Shown: piece by piece, positions 26,005 through 35,922 of the stretch
How the letters are laid out: the number at the start of each line of letters is the position of its first letter
Numbering within the stretch: the first letter of the stretch is position 1
Made by a program: the position numbers and the translations under genes
Source: an uncultured Lachnospiraceae bacterium
GTDB taxonomy: Bacteria; Bacillota; Clostridia; Lachnospirales; Lachnospiraceae
Direction: 5' to 3'
DNA: 64,000 nt
NCBI GenBank assembly: GCA_910584845.1
Contig: CAJUDH010000001.1
Coordinates: forward strand, 1-64,000
The notes under the pieces: model-generated
The model's input: the letters and a program-made list of their open reading frames with translations, nothing else
What the model was told of the DNA's origin: nothing
Database searches by the model: none

Positions 26005-29000
26005 ATGAAAAAAATCAAAAAACATTTAGCCAGGCGGAGTTTTGCCCTGTTCCTCGCCCTGGCAGTTAGCATGAATCTGTTATCCCTGACTGCATTTGCC
26101 GGCGACCTGGCTACCGACGGTGTTGAAAGCACCGGTTCCGGAAGCGAAAGCAATGGAAGCCCTACTGACAACGAAAGCAGCAGCACCAGCGACGAGGGCA
26201 GCGCCAGTTCTTCTGGCAGCGAAAGCGGCACCACCGGCGACGAGGGCAGTGCCGGTTCTTCCGGCAGCGAAAGCGGCACCACCGGCGACGAGGGAAACGC
26301 CGGTTCTTCTGACAGTGTAGGCGAGGATAATAGTGGCACCGCTTCCGGCAATACAGACAATAGCAGTGGCAACAGTAGTGACGGAACAGACAGCGGCCAC
26401 GGCAGCAACAGCGGCGACGCAGACGGCGGCCACGGCAGCAGTAACGATAACGTGGACGAAGGCAACGGCAGCTTAGACGACAACAACCATAATTTTGACG
26501 ATGCCTCCGGCAACGGCAATTCTGACAGCCAGGATAACGGCAGCGGTAACGATAACGCGGACAGCGGTAACGATAACGCGGACGAAGGCAATGGCAGCCA
26601 GGACGGCACCAACGATGACAGCGATCCGGAAGACGGCTCGGACGAAGGCGATTCGCAAGGCAGCAGCCAAGACCAATCGGATGAGGGTACCGGCTCCGAA
26701 GGCAACAATGCAACGGAAGGCTCAGATTCCGTGGAAACCCCGGATCAAGCAGAAGACAACGGCCAAACCGGGGATCCGGGCACAGAAGAAGGCGACAGCC
26801 CGGTGGATACCGAAGGCGAAATCGGGGATTCCGGTGAAACCCAAGGTTCCGATAGCATGCAGGACCCCGGCCAAACCCAAAATCCGGATACCCCTTCGGA
26901 TTCCGTTGGCGGATCCGGCAGCGCCGGCAGTACCCAAAATTCCGGCACCCATGAAAGGCCAGAAGAAGAGGCCGATGAGGACGAACAGGCAATCCAGGCC
27001 GTTTTGGATGCCGTCAAAGCCATCCTCAGCAATTACCAAAACGGTGTTTACTCCACGGATGAAGAAATGGGCGCAGACGCAGACGAAATCAATGCCATGT
27101 TAGATGAATTAGGCGATGATTACATTTATACGGATGAGCTCATCAAGGCGTTGGGGCAGCTGGAAGAAATCATAGGGCTGGGCGTACAGACATTGGAAGC
27201 CACGGATGGGGAGTGTACTTGCGAGTACATGTGCACCTGGTTTTGGGGTTCGTACATCAACATTAATGAAGAATGCCCGGTTTGCAGCCATGCTACCGAA
27301 GAACAGCTGGATCCATACACCTATGACCCAAAACATCCGGAAAATTTCCTGTGCCAGGGCCAACAGCCTACGATTCCCGGCAAAGACCCGGAATGTACCC
27401 ATAATGCGGTTATGTCCGGCGGAAGCCTTTGGGAAAGCTGGTTCCCGGGCGGCGGCAGCGAAGACTTGATCCCCGCCACCCACGAATATCCTGCTACCGA
27501 TAAGGAAGCCATCGAGTGCATGAATTGCGGCGCAAAATGGCTGTGGTCTTTTGACCCGGATTCCGAAATCGACCCTGACAGCCACTATTTTGGCAATAAT
27601 AAAGCGGAAATCGTAAAAGAAGCCACCTGTTCGGAAGACGGCCTTATGGTTCAAAACTGCCTGCTCTGCGGCGATGTGGAAACCGTCATCAAAGGCGGCC
27701 ACAAAAAACCGGAAGACGAAGGCCAGATCCAAATAACCCCCGCGGGATGCCAGGATGGCGAAATCCGGTATTCCTGTGAAATTTGCGGGGAAGAGGTGTC
27801 AGAAGCCATACCCGGCCACCACACCTTCCCAACCGGCCACGGCCTGCCTGCCTCTGAAACAGGCGTGTGTACCGAATGCGGGGCAACTGTATATGAAATC
27901 CATACTTATGAAGACGGGGCGACCCCCAGCGGCCATAGTTATGGAACCCAATATTGCGCAAGCGTCCTGGCTGAAGCAGACGGAACCGTATATGGCATAG
28001 ATAAGGACGGCAGCCGTCTGGACGGCGACAGCTTTGCCATAGTCATCAACCATGCCCTCATGGGCAAAAACAAATCCGTCACAGACGAAAACGGAAACAC
28101 GGTTATGACCCGTGTGGCAGGTTACCGGAACATGGATGACGAACAGGCAGAGATTTATGAAATCGGTGCCCTCGTCCCTTATGAGGCTGTCCTTGACATG
28201 GCGTACCCCAATGGGGGCTGGAACCACTATTACTCTGCCAATGACCATAGGACGATTTACCTGGAGGCCATCCGGGAAACGGTACGCGATGATTTTGAAG
28301 TCGCCCTCGTCCCCTATGACCCCGGCCTTTCCACCCCGGACCCCTCATTACGTGCCCACATTGCGGACACTTCCCACAGCGTTACCGTAGAAAGTATATA
28401 CAATGAAGCAGAGACTTCCTGCACCATCACCTATACCATTCCGGAAGGATATGAGGGGGATACGGTGAGCATAAACGCAACAAAAGATATTATGGCAGCT
28501 TACGCCCATCTGCAAGATACCAACAACGGGCTACAGCCAGGCGATACCCTAGGGCCGGTATTTATTGAGGTTGTCAACAAATCCGGGAAGGACTTCTCCT
28601 ATGAAGACAACAGTTTTGTGCTTCAAAGCCCCAGCCATGCGGGAAAAGAGCCCTATGTTTTACCTATTTACACTTTTGACGGCACAACCCCGCCGGAAGC
28701 GTCTGTCCCGTCCCGGGTCAGCAACGGCGCATTACGGCACTTGTACGGCGTAGATACGGATCTGGGTGATGAAGATTTACAAGATGACGTACTGGCAGAA
28801 AAATTAATTGCCAAAGGCTATGAAAATGGCGTGGCCGACCTTCATCAATACTATCTGGACTATTACAACCACTTCTTTGGCAGCCAATACCAGGCACAAT
28901 GGAGCAATCTGGCCCAGGTTCCCTGCAGCCTGCTAATCGAGCGGAACGAAGGCATTTTCGGCGGGCACTCTTCTACTGCGGGCCTGAAAGAAACCAACCC

Positions 29001-29727
29001 GGAAGTTGCCGGCGTAGGCTACAGCTACATGTACACACGGCTTCTTAGCGTGATCACCGGCGACCAGGAAAACAGGAAAGACCCGCAAGGGGAATATGCC
29101 GTCGGCAACCATATGAAGGACAACGCTTCCTATTATGACGGCAATGCCAACTATGTATGGGGCACGCTGGCCTCTGGCGGTTCCGGTAAGCTGGCCGGCA
29201 TGAGCCTTTATGTCAATGGGGAAGCCAACGATTTCTACCAGCAAACCGCATGGGGCATTGAAGTCGGCTTCCGGATGGGAAATACCCCAAAACCTGATAC
29301 GCCAGAAGAACCCAAAGACCCGGAAGAGCCTAAAGACCCGGAAGAACCCAAAGACCCGGAAGGGCCTAAAGACCCGGAAGAACCCAAAGACCCGGAAGGG
29401 CCTAAGGATCCGGAAAAACCCGTAACTCCAAACCAGCCAAGCACTACTGGCGGTGGTTCTGGTGGCGGTTCCGGCGGCGGCAACACTCCCAGCACCATAC
29501 CTCCGGAAAATGTACCCTTAGCAAATATACCGGATGAAAACGTACCGTTAGCGGATATACCGGATGACGAAGTGCCTTTGGCCAATATTTTTGACGAAAA
29601 TGTGCCTTTGGCTTCCCTTCCGAAAACCGGCGACGAGAGCCAAACAACCCTCTGGGCCATGTTGTGCCTGCTTTCCATGGGGGCTATGGCCACGTTGTTT
29701 GCCCGCAAAAAACGCGAAGAACCATAA
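26005..29727 (+). CDS. large LPxTG cell-wall-anchored surface protein
   Basis: A 1240-residue secreted protein. Signal peptide: residues 1-32 (MKKIKKHLARRSF..., cleavage after AFA). Residues about 35-310 are a low-complexity Ser/Gly/Asn/Asp/Glu stretch with 17-residue-type repeats (SGSESGTTGDEGSAGS). Residues about 395-640 contain Cys pairs (CTCEYMC, CPVC, CMNCG, CLLCG, CEICG, CTECG) like zinc-ribbon repeats of clostridial surface proteins. A larger unrecognised domain follows (about 640-1090), then PEEPKD repeats, a GGGSGGGSGGG linker, four decapeptide repeats around NVPLA, and the sorting signal LPKTG (residues 1205-1209) with hydrophobic segment and KKREE tail. Probably an adhesin; it is governed by three c-di-GMP aptamers. 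No sortase gene is in the window. Confidence 0.9.
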   Translation: MKKIKKHLARRSFALFLALAVSMNLLSLTAFAGDLATDGVESTGSGSESNGSPTDNESSSTSDEGSASSSGSESGTTGDEGSAGSSGSESGTTGDEGNAGSSDSVGEDNSGTASGNTDNSSGNSSDGTDSGHGSNSGDADGGHGSSNDNVDEGNGSLDDNNHNFDDASGNGNSDSQDNGSGNDNADSGNDNADEGNGSQDGTNDDSDPEDGSDEGDSQGSSQDQSDEGTGSEGNNATEGSDSVETPDQAEDNGQTGDPGTEEGDSPVDTEGEIGDSGETQGSDSMQDPGQTQNPDTPSDSVGGSGSAGSTQNSGTHERPEEEADEDEQAIQAVLDAVKAILSNYQNGVYSTDEEMGADADEINAMLDELGDDYIYTDELIKALGQLEEIIGLGVQTLEATDGECTCEYMCTWFWGSYININEECPVCSHATEEQLDPYTYDPKHPENFLCQGQQPTIPGKDPECTHNAVMSGGSLWESWFPGGGSEDLIPATHEYPATDKEAIECMNCGAKWLWSFDPDSEIDPDSHYFGNNKAEIVKEATCSEDGLMVQNCLLCGDVETVIKGGHKKPEDEGQIQITPAGCQDGEIRYSCEICGEEVSEAIPGHHTFPTGHGLPASETGVCTECGATVYEIHTYEDGATPSGHSYGTQYCASVLAEADGTVYGIDKDGSRLDGDSFAIVINHALMGKNKSVTDENGNTVMTRVAGYRNMDDEQAEIYEIGALVPYEAVLDMAYPNGGWNHYYSANDHRTIYLEAIRETVRDDFEVALVPYDPGLSTPDPSLRAHIADTSHSVTVESIYNEAETSCTITYTIPEGYEGDTVSINATKDIMAAYAHLQDTNNGLQPGDTLGPVFIEVVNKSGKDFSYEDNSFVLQSPSHAGKEPYVLPIYTFDGTTPPEASVPSRVSNGALRHLYGVDTDLGDEDLQDDVLAEKLIAKGYENGVADLHQYYLDYYNHFFGSQYQAQWSNLAQVPCSLLIERNEGIFGGHSSTAGLKETNPEVAGVGYSYMYTRLLSVITGDQENRKDPQGEYAVGNHMKDNASYYDGNANYVWGTLASGGSGKLAGMSLYVNGEANDFYQQTAWGIEVGFRMGNTPKPDTPEEPKDPEEPKDPEEPKDPEGPKDPEEPKDPEGPKDPEKPVTPNQPSTTGGGSGGGSGGGNTPSTIPPENVPLANIPDENVPLADIPDDEVPLANIFDENVPLASLPKTGDESQTTLWAMLCLLSMGAMATLFARKKREEP

Positions 29728-29807
29728 TTTTTTATGATACCGTCCGAATAATGGGATTTAAACCGAAAAGGGCAGTTAATTAACGATGTTTTGCCCTTTA
29801 AACCTAA

Positions 29808-29867
29808 AAACAGCCCCATGGGATTCAAGGGTTTTCAGAACCCTGAATCTCCATGGGACTGTTTTTT
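29808..29867 (+). terminator. terminator of the surface-protein transcript
   Basis: An imperfect long hairpin (AACAG-CCCATGG-GATTC paired with GAATC-CCATGGG-CTGTT) is followed by TTTTTT at 29862-29867. It lies 80 bp after the stop codon. Confidence 0.8.
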
Positions 29868-30049
29868 CAATCGCCCTTCCTTCTGTGGGCAAGGCACGCC
29901 CCATATTATGCCGGTGGACCCCGGCGCCCTTTTATAGCCGGCGCTGCACCGAAAAACAAAAGCATGGGGCAAAAAGGGGTTGAGGCCGGATCGCCTGCAA
30001 AACAGGTATGCCTGCGAAAGCCTGCTTCCCCAAACCTATCCCCCATCAT
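29868..30049. other. spacer between convergent surface-protein and acyltransferase genes
   Basis: Nothing beyond the upstream terminator is seen. A small GGGCA/TGCCC hairpin lies just before it (about 29770-29795). Confidence 0.4.
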
Positions 30050-31051
30050 TCATCTGCCCTCTAACTTCAGAACCTTTCTTAAATATTTGCCCCCTCTTTG
30101 TTCCACCACTTGATAAGACACATACGCGCAGCCAACTGTCAAAGCCAAACATGGCACAAACGCAAAGATTTGAACCGCCATATTGCCTTGGGGAACTACC
30201 GCTTTATAGGCCGCCGTGGTAAAATATTCAATCAAATAGAGGGAATAGGTCATTCCGCCCAAAGCAACCGCTTTTTTATTGAAATGTATCCCATTACCGG
30301 CAACCATCATCGTGCAAAAAAAGAAAAACGCCGGTATCCCCAACCGGAAACAGCGGGGGACCTGGCTCTCGGGAGAATCAAAAAACATAGCAATAAAACA
30401 AAATAGCCCCGCCAGGAAACATCCCGCCTTAACCTTGCTGTTTTTCCCATATATTTCCAAAGCTCTTATGATGTAAAACGCAAAAATCCCCCATGAAAAT
30501 TCCAATAGGAAAGAATCCGTATAATAGTTTAACAGGAGATTAGGAAATTCAACCTCCATACCGGCTATGGCCATCCCCCATAACATAGACGCAGCAAGGA
30601 AGCCACGCCATTTATGGCTTATATGGACCGCACAAAAAAAGACAAGGTAAAACATCACCTCATAATTTAAGGTCCAGCCCAACCCTAAAATCGGCGTATT
30701 ATAACCTTTTCCGTTGACAAATGGAATAAACAGCATGGATTTTATCAAATATTCCGGCTTTGCCTCGCTCATAATGGATAATTGAGGCAAAACCGAAATA
30801 ATACCATAATTTAAAATCGTCATAAGCCAATACAAAGGCAAAATACGGATCATCCTCTTTAATAGGAAGTTTTTCTGTGACGATACTTTTTCAGTAGAAT
30901 ACATGATAATATATCCGCTGATTACACTAAATATGTCCACGCCGAAATATCCCCGGTCCCCTATGAGGTTGGCATGAAACAGGACAACCAGCATCGCCCC
31001 GGCAAGACGCATGACCTGGATCACTTCTATCGGTTTCCCTTTCTCCCCCAT
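30050..31051 (-). CDS. acyltransferase 3 family membrane protein
   Basis: The 333-residue start MGEKGKPIEVIQVMRLAGA is chosen because GGAGGAGG lies upstream on the minus strand. About ten hydrophobic segments are present; the N-terminal QVMRLAGAMLVVLFHAN with the conserved His and FGVDIFSVISGYIIMYS are the family's signature segments. Probably O-acetylates a cell-surface glycan. It is convergent with the surface-protein gene, and could in principle modify glycans linked to the same surface; this is inference from position only. Confidence 0.85.
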   Translation of the reverse strand: MGEKGKPIEVIQVMRLAGAMLVVLFHANLIGDRGYFGVDIFSVISGYIIMYSTEKVSSQKNFLLKRMIRILPLYWLMTILNYGIISVLPQLSIMSEAKPEYLIKSMLFIPFVNGKGYNTPILGLGWTLNYEVMFYLVFFCAVHISHKWRGFLAASMLWGMAIAGMEVEFPNLLLNYYTDSFLLEFSWGIFAFYIIRALEIYGKNSKVKAGCFLAGLFCFIAMFFDSPESQVPRCFRLGIPAFFFFCTMMVAGNGIHFNKKAVALGGMTYSLYLIEYFTTAAYKAVVPQGNMAVQIFAFVPCLALTVGCAYVSYQVVEQRGGKYLRKVLKLEGR

Positions 31052-31356
31052 GCCTTTTTCCTCCTCCCTGCACTTCATGATTGCCATTAAGGTTTTCGTC
31101 CTATTTATTATAGCATATTATCCCACGTAGGCAAGATGGCACACACCCAATCATCATCTTTTGGCGGCTGGCGGCGTTACCTCCAATCCGCGTACATCCC
31201 GTACGCTTCACTATGCTGCCTTGCCGGCCATCAAAATCCGGCATTGGGGGCCAAAAGAATTTTGTGCCACAAATCTGCGGTTTTGCAAGGCACGGCCCTT
31301 TTCCTATCAGCCATTTTCCGCTCCCGCCGGATAGCCGGATATACCAATGGTATCCC

Positions 31357-32703
31357 CTACAGCTCAATCACCGGAATGGACAGCAAATGGCACAATGCTT
31401 TCATCTCTTCTGCCACATCTTCCCAAACCAGGCTATAATGATGGGCAACCCCCTCTTCCATAATCCGGTCAATGACCTCCCTTACCGGGCGCCCCACCTG
31501 AACCCCGGCCATGATCCCCCGGGTGTACCGGTCCATGTCCACGGCTTCCCCCCGCATTAGGAACAATTTGTACTGGCCGCCCAGGTTGCAGAACCTGGCT
31601 ATGGTTACTTTCCCTGGCTTTAAAGCCCCCCAGAAGGCAGTGCCCTGCCCTGCCAGCGGATGGTTCCGAAGAAGCAGCTCATATTTGGGGTTGGCCAAAG
31701 AGGGGGCGCCATTGCCGCAATGCCAAAAAGCCATTATATTTCTTTCTTCGTCAATATGGATCATATCCGTAATAAACGTCGGGAGCCCGGTTATGTAATA
31801 CTGGACCATCTGCGTCAATTCCGCGTCCACATCCCCTTCACATCCGATAAGGATCCCCTCGTCAGCCAGCCGGCCCAGTACCGCGCAGGGGGTGGTATGG
31901 AGGTTCCCCATTTCCGGCCAGCATTTAATCACTCCAAAATCATACCTCTGGGCCTCCATCACTTGCTTCAGGGCAAGGTAAAGCCGCGAATGGTTCTCCA
32001 GATGCCCATCCGGCAACGTATCCATATTGTAGGCGGCCTCCATTTTTTTCTCGTCGGCCTGGTATTCTTCCGCCGGCAAATCCGCCATCCGGTCAAACAC
32101 CACCTTTAAATCCGTTTCTTCGATTTTTACGCCAAAGGTTTTCCGGATCAAACCCTCGTCAAAGGCGCAATTATAAAACGCCGTAGGGCGGTACCCCAAA
32201 AGCCCCAGCGTAGAATGGCGCATGGCTTTTGCCACATGGTAGGCCATAACCAGCCCCCGGACCTTGCCTGCCGCACGGCTGTCCTCTTTGCTCCCATATA
32301 CGGTATGGCACACCATCCCTAACCGGTGCAGGGCAGCCGAATTCATAGTCATGGAGCAGAGGGCGTTGGCATACAACCTGGTGTTTTTTTCGAAGGGAAG
32401 CTCATATGGGGCCCATAAAATAATGGGCGCCCCCAGCATCTCCGCCAAAAAGGCCGCCACATCGTCACCGGTAAAAGCGCCGTAAACCAGGACAACCAGA
32501 TCCACCCCTGCCACTTTGAATTCCTGGACGGTAGCCTCCAACGTATCCGGGCTACAGGCAATCTGGCTTGCCCTTACCACGTTGGCTTGCGGAAAATTTT
32601 CCTCAAGCCAGCAGCCATATTCTTCGTTCCTTTGTTCCGGCAATTCCCTGGGCCACCTTCCGGAATAAGTGGCCACAAATCCAAGATTTAATTGTGTTTT
32701 CAT
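31357..32703 (-). CDS. L-fucose/L-arabinose isomerase-like protein (COG2407 type)
   Basis: A 448-residue protein from MKTQLNLGFVATYSGRWP, with AAGGAGG upstream. It shows the two alpha/beta N-terminal domains and the C-terminal FucI-like domain (CWPEMGNLHTTPCAVLGRLADEG, with likely metal ligands Glu in CWPEM and in CEGD, and His near GAPSL). Enzymes of this fold interconvert aldoses and ketoses, but several have unusual substrates, including sulfoquinovose-type sugars. An almost perfect copy of the LacI-type operator lies 43 bp upstream, tying it to the lacI-aldolase-SIS locus at 20.6-24.7 kb. Confidence 0.8.
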   Translation of the reverse strand: MKTQLNLGFVATYSGRWPRELPEQRNEEYGCWLEENFPQANVVRASQIACSPDTLEATVQEFKVAGVDLVVLVYGAFTGDDVAAFLAEMLGAPIILWAPYELPFEKNTRLYANALCSMTMNSAALHRLGMVCHTVYGSKEDSRAAGKVRGLVMAYHVAKAMRHSTLGLLGYRPTAFYNCAFDEGLIRKTFGVKIEETDLKVVFDRMADLPAEEYQADEKKMEAAYNMDTLPDGHLENHSRLYLALKQVMEAQRYDFGVIKCWPEMGNLHTTPCAVLGRLADEGILIGCEGDVDAELTQMVQYYITGLPTFITDMIHIDEERNIMAFWHCGNGAPSLANPKYELLLRNHPLAGQGTAFWGALKPGKVTIARFCNLGGQYKLFLMRGEAVDMDRYTRGIMAGVQVGRPVREVIDRIMEEGVAHHYSLVWEDVAEEMKALCHLLSIPVIEL

Positions 32704-32745
32704 GAAGCCCTCCTTTTTATAATAAAATCGCATAATTTACCCTAT

Positions 32746-32761
32746 ATAAACTCGAGTGTAT
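32746..32761. promoter_or_regulatory. LacI-family operator upstream of the isomerase gene
   Basis: ATAAACTCGAGTGTAT differs at one position from the palindrome at 23520-23535. A consensus TTGACA lies at 32796-32791 on the minus strand with AT-rich -10 candidates between, so the operator overlaps or follows the promoter. Confidence 0.72.
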
Positions 32762-32810
32762 ATAGTATATGTTACCATATAATCTTTGTTTGTCAAGAAA
32801 CTTGTGGCCC

Positions 32811-33655
32811 TTATAACAAAATCCCTGCTGTTTTCAGCAAAACGCCTAAAACCAACGTCATGGCCACCAGGCTATGTGTGCCCCACTTCCTCTTCCGGAT
32901 CAGGTAAAACAGTATCCCCATATAGGCAACCGGCAAAGCCCCGGGGAGCAGCATATCCAAAAAGCCTTGTACCTCCAATACCTCCCCCTGAACCCCGGCC
33001 AAAGCCAAATCCAGCCGGAGGTCCACACAATTGGCCGCCAGCCCGGCAATTACTGCTGCGCCAACCATACGCGCCGCCCCGGACAAGGGGTCCATGCTGC
33101 CCTTCAGCCTTTCCGCCAGGGACGCCCCCAGCCGATACCCAACCTTCTCACTGGATAACTTCATGGCCAAAAGCAGCCCGTTCATCCCCAACAAAAACAC
33201 CACAGGCCCCAAAATCAGCCCTTCCTGGGCCATGGCCGCCCCTATGGTGGAAAAAACCGGCGCCAGGCAAAACTGCACCAGGGAATCACCGACTCCCGCC
33301 AGGGGGCCCATAAGGGCCAGGCGGATGTCCCGGGTACCCCTGCCGGGGATCCCCCGGTTCAAGGCCGCCAGGTGGATGCTGGTAAGTATGGGAAGAAAAT
33401 TAGGGTTCACGCTGCAATACCCCATGCTGTCTTTCAATTCCCGGCGCAGCTGCGCTTCATTGGCACAGATACGGCAAAAAGCCGGAAACATAATGTTGGC
33501 ATAAGACAGCCCTTCATAATTTCCATAATTGTAGCCGTTCTGCAGGAAATATGCCCGCAGCGCCGTCTTCTTGGACAGCCTGCGCAGTTCCGGTTCCGGG
33601 ATCCTTGGCCCACCTAATCTTTCCCGGCCAAAGCTTTCTGCCCCAAAGCTTTCAT
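32811..33655 (-). pseudogene. mannose-family PTS IID component, start region disrupted
   Basis: The conserved frame (from about PELRRLSKKTALRAYFLQN to the end, some 270 residues) is a clear PTS EIID-Man protein: NYGNYEGLSYANIM, LALMGPLAGVGDSL and several C-terminal membrane segments. A good start, ATG directly after the IIC stop at 33655, is in a different frame and stops at TAG after 13 codons; no ATG, GTG or TTG in the correct frame is near. Two copies of GAAAGCTTTGG flank the break, suggesting a slippage event. Either it is broken or the sequence has an error here. Confidence 0.7.
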
Positions 33656-34473
33656 CTACCCGGCTTTTGTCGTCCGGCTTTCCCCTTTGCCCCTCCCCCC
33701 GGTTCCCATCCTCTTCGCCCCTTTTTCCGGCCCCTCCGCTATGGGCCGTTTCCCATAGGCAATCCAGGACAACGCCGCCGAAGCCAAAGCCACTGCCAGG
33801 ACCGGCAACTTCAGGTAAGCTGCCATCACATACCCCAGGGCCAAAAAAGGAATGGTGTCCCACCTTACCATTGCACTTAAGATCACGGCAAACCCTACGG
33901 CCGGCAGTATTTTCCCCGCGGTCCCCAACCCCTCTGTCAGCCATTGGGGGATAGCCCCAACCAGGCGTTCCAGGCCTTTCACCTGGAACGCAGCCCCAAA
34001 GCCAAGGATAAAGCCCATAGCCACAAACATCAGAAGGGTCCCGTTTGCCAGAAGCCGGAACCGCCTATAATTCCCCTTTTCCACTTCCTGCTCCGCCCTG
34101 GCGGCAAAACCGGTGGAAACCGTGTAAATCCCCGTTATAAATAACTGGATGATAACTGCAAAAGGGAAAGACAGCGCCAACGCGGCCTCCAAAGACATGC
34201 CCTTTCCTTTCATGGTAATGGCAATGATTGTGCCGACAATCCCCGGGCCTGCGGGTTAGGGGGCACGGACCCCCCCGAGGATACCCCAAAGCCTAAAAAT
34301 GCCATCTCCCCTGCCGCACCCATGAGAAGCCCGGCCTTTAAATCCCCCAGGATCATACCCACCCCCGCCGCCATCACCAGGCACCGGGTTAAATATGTGC
34401 CTGTCAGCATCCCTGTAAGGCAAACCCCCGTCCATATCCCGATTAAGCAACATTGCAGCAGGCTAATCTCCAT
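33656..34473 (-). pseudogene. mannose-family PTS IIC component, frameshifted
   Basis: The first part (34473 down to about 34250) starts MEISLLQCCLIGIWTG, has AAGGAGG upstream, and contains the family segment AFLGFGVSSGGSVPPNP. The frame then diverges to a stop, while the conserved continuation GPGIVGTIIAITMKGKG is found in another frame, consistent with loss of one base near 34249-34253. The second part runs to the TAG at 33658-33656. IIA and IIB genes are absent from the window, so the system looks decayed unless this is a sequencing error. Confidence 0.75.
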
Positions 34474-34567
34474 AGTAAGCCCTCCTTATCTGTTTTCCGT
34501 CCGCTGTATCGCATTGTTGGCTGCACCCGCCGCAAGGCCGCCTAAATCCCCGCCATCCATACTTAGC

Positions 34568-35839
34568 CTAATCTTCTTCCACATTATGGCGCAACATGGC
34601 AAACATGCTCCTTTTATATGCTTCCACCCCTTCCTGGCCGAAAGGATCCACCCCCATAAGTTCGCCGGAAACCGCGCAGGAAACCATAAAGTAGTAAAAC
34701 AGTTCCCCAAAAGCCTGTTCCGAAATTTCATCCACCTGAAAACGCAGGCAAGGGACTCCGCCTTGCCTGTGGGCATTCCAGGTAGCTGCCTCCGCTACCT
34801 TGTTCATCCGGCCAAAATCCATGCCGTCCAGGTAATCAAAACCGTCGCCATAGCCAGGGCATGGCTCAATGGGCAAAGAAGCGCCGCCGTCTTGGACGGT
34901 CAAAAACGTCTCGATCAGGTTCCGCCTGCCATCCTGCATATACTGGCCCAGGGAATGCAGATCCTCGGAATAAATGGCCGCCGCCGGGAAAATGCCTTTT
35001 TTCTCTTTTCCTTCACCTTCCCCAAACAGCTGCATCCACCATTTCTCTAAAAATCCGAACCGAGGTTCAAAAGATGCCATTACCTCAATATCATAGCCCT
35101 TGCCGTACAGCAGGTTCCGCACGGAGGCATAGATAACCGCCGGGCTGGCTTCCGGACGGTTTTGGCATTCCCCCCTTGCCGACTCCATCCCTTCCAGGTA
35201 AGCCCCTATGTCCAGCCCCGCTACTGCCAGGGGGAAAAGGGCCACCGGGGTAAAAGCGGAATACCGCCCGCCCACGGCCACCGGAAATTGCAAAAAAAGG
35301 TACCCCTCCCGTCTGGCAATCCCTTCCAGGCGGGATCCGGCGGTCCCCGTCACCACAATCCTTTTGGCCATTTCTTTCGGGCTGTAGCGTTTTCCCATCC
35401 ACTGCCGCAAAATCCGAAAATGGCTTCCGGGTTCCAAAGTCTCAAAATTCTTGGCAATCACGTTGATGTAAACGCTCTTCCCTTCCATGGCCTTTAAAAC
35501 CTCATAAACGGAATAGGGCGACAAAGTGTTCCCTAAATATAAAACCTCCGGCCCCGGCCGCCCTTTCATGGCCTCTATCACCGCCCTGGCGGCCTGGTTG
35601 GAACCTCCCACACCAACCAGGACGAACACCTGGGCCTCTTTGCGGATTTCTTCCGCTTTCTTCCGGATTTCATCCAGTTGCACGGCTGACCCTTCAGAGG
35701 TGCGCCATCCCAGGACCTGCCCCGGATCCTCCCGCCGATAGAGCCCCCGGCAAATTTCCGCGGCCCGGGCTTTACGCCCTTCCAGCTCTTCCTGGCCCAA
35801 AAAGCCTTCCATATCCCCCAATTCCAAAATAACCCCCAT
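34568..35839 (-). CDS. pgi: glucose-6-phosphate isomerase family protein
   Basis: A 423-residue sugar-phosphate isomerase. The SIS-type phosphate loop reads VLVGVGGSNQAARAV, VTGTAGSRLEG and GGRYSAFTPVALFPLAVAGLD match the PGI signatures, and the C-terminus has AEAATWNAHRQGGVP. It interconverts glucose 6-phosphate and fructose 6-phosphate, or a related pair. AAAGGGGG precedes the start. A terminator separates it from the upstream tauE-like gene, so it may be transcribed apart from the island's earlier genes. Confidence 0.88.
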   Translation of the reverse strand: MGVILELGDMEGFLGQEELEGRKARAAEICRGLYRREDPGQVLGWRTSEGSAVQLDEIRKKAEEIRKEAQVFVLVGVGGSNQAARAVIEAMKGRPGPEVLYLGNTLSPYSVYEVLKAMEGKSVYINVIAKNFETLEPGSHFRILRQWMGKRYSPKEMAKRIVVTGTAGSRLEGIARREGYLFLQFPVAVGGRYSAFTPVALFPLAVAGLDIGAYLEGMESARGECQNRPEASPAVIYASVRNLLYGKGYDIEVMASFEPRFGFLEKWWMQLFGEGEGKEKKGIFPAAAIYSEDLHSLGQYMQDGRRNLIETFLTVQDGGASLPIEPCPGYGDGFDYLDGMDFGRMNKVAEAATWNAHRQGGVPCLRFQVDEISEQAFGELFYYFMVSCAVSGELMGVDPFGQEGVEAYKRSMFAMLRHNVEED

Positions 35840-35874
35840 TACTTTGAACCCCCTTTCTAGGAAGCCGCTATTTT

Positions 35875-35917
35875 AAAAAGGCCCCGGCAGGAATCCCCGC
35901 CCAAGGCCTTAAAAAAA
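35875..35917 (-). terminator. hairpin terminator between tauE-like and pgi
   Basis: On the minus strand AAGGCC...GGCCTTTTT encloses a further GC-rich pairing and is followed by TTTTT. It lies just past the tauE-like stop at 35923. Confidence 0.65.
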
Positions 35918-35922
35918 CGGCT

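Noticed and set aside
25914..26708. 264-residue minus-strand frame rich in Ser/Pro/Leu, with further long antisense frames to 27732
   Set aside because: They are the complement of the low-complexity Ser/Gly/Asp coding region of the surface protein; composition is repetitive, with no start signal or family resemblance.
31101..31367. 88-residue minus-strand frame between acyltransferase and isomerase
   Set aside because: No SD, no family features, unusual composition; treated as spacer.
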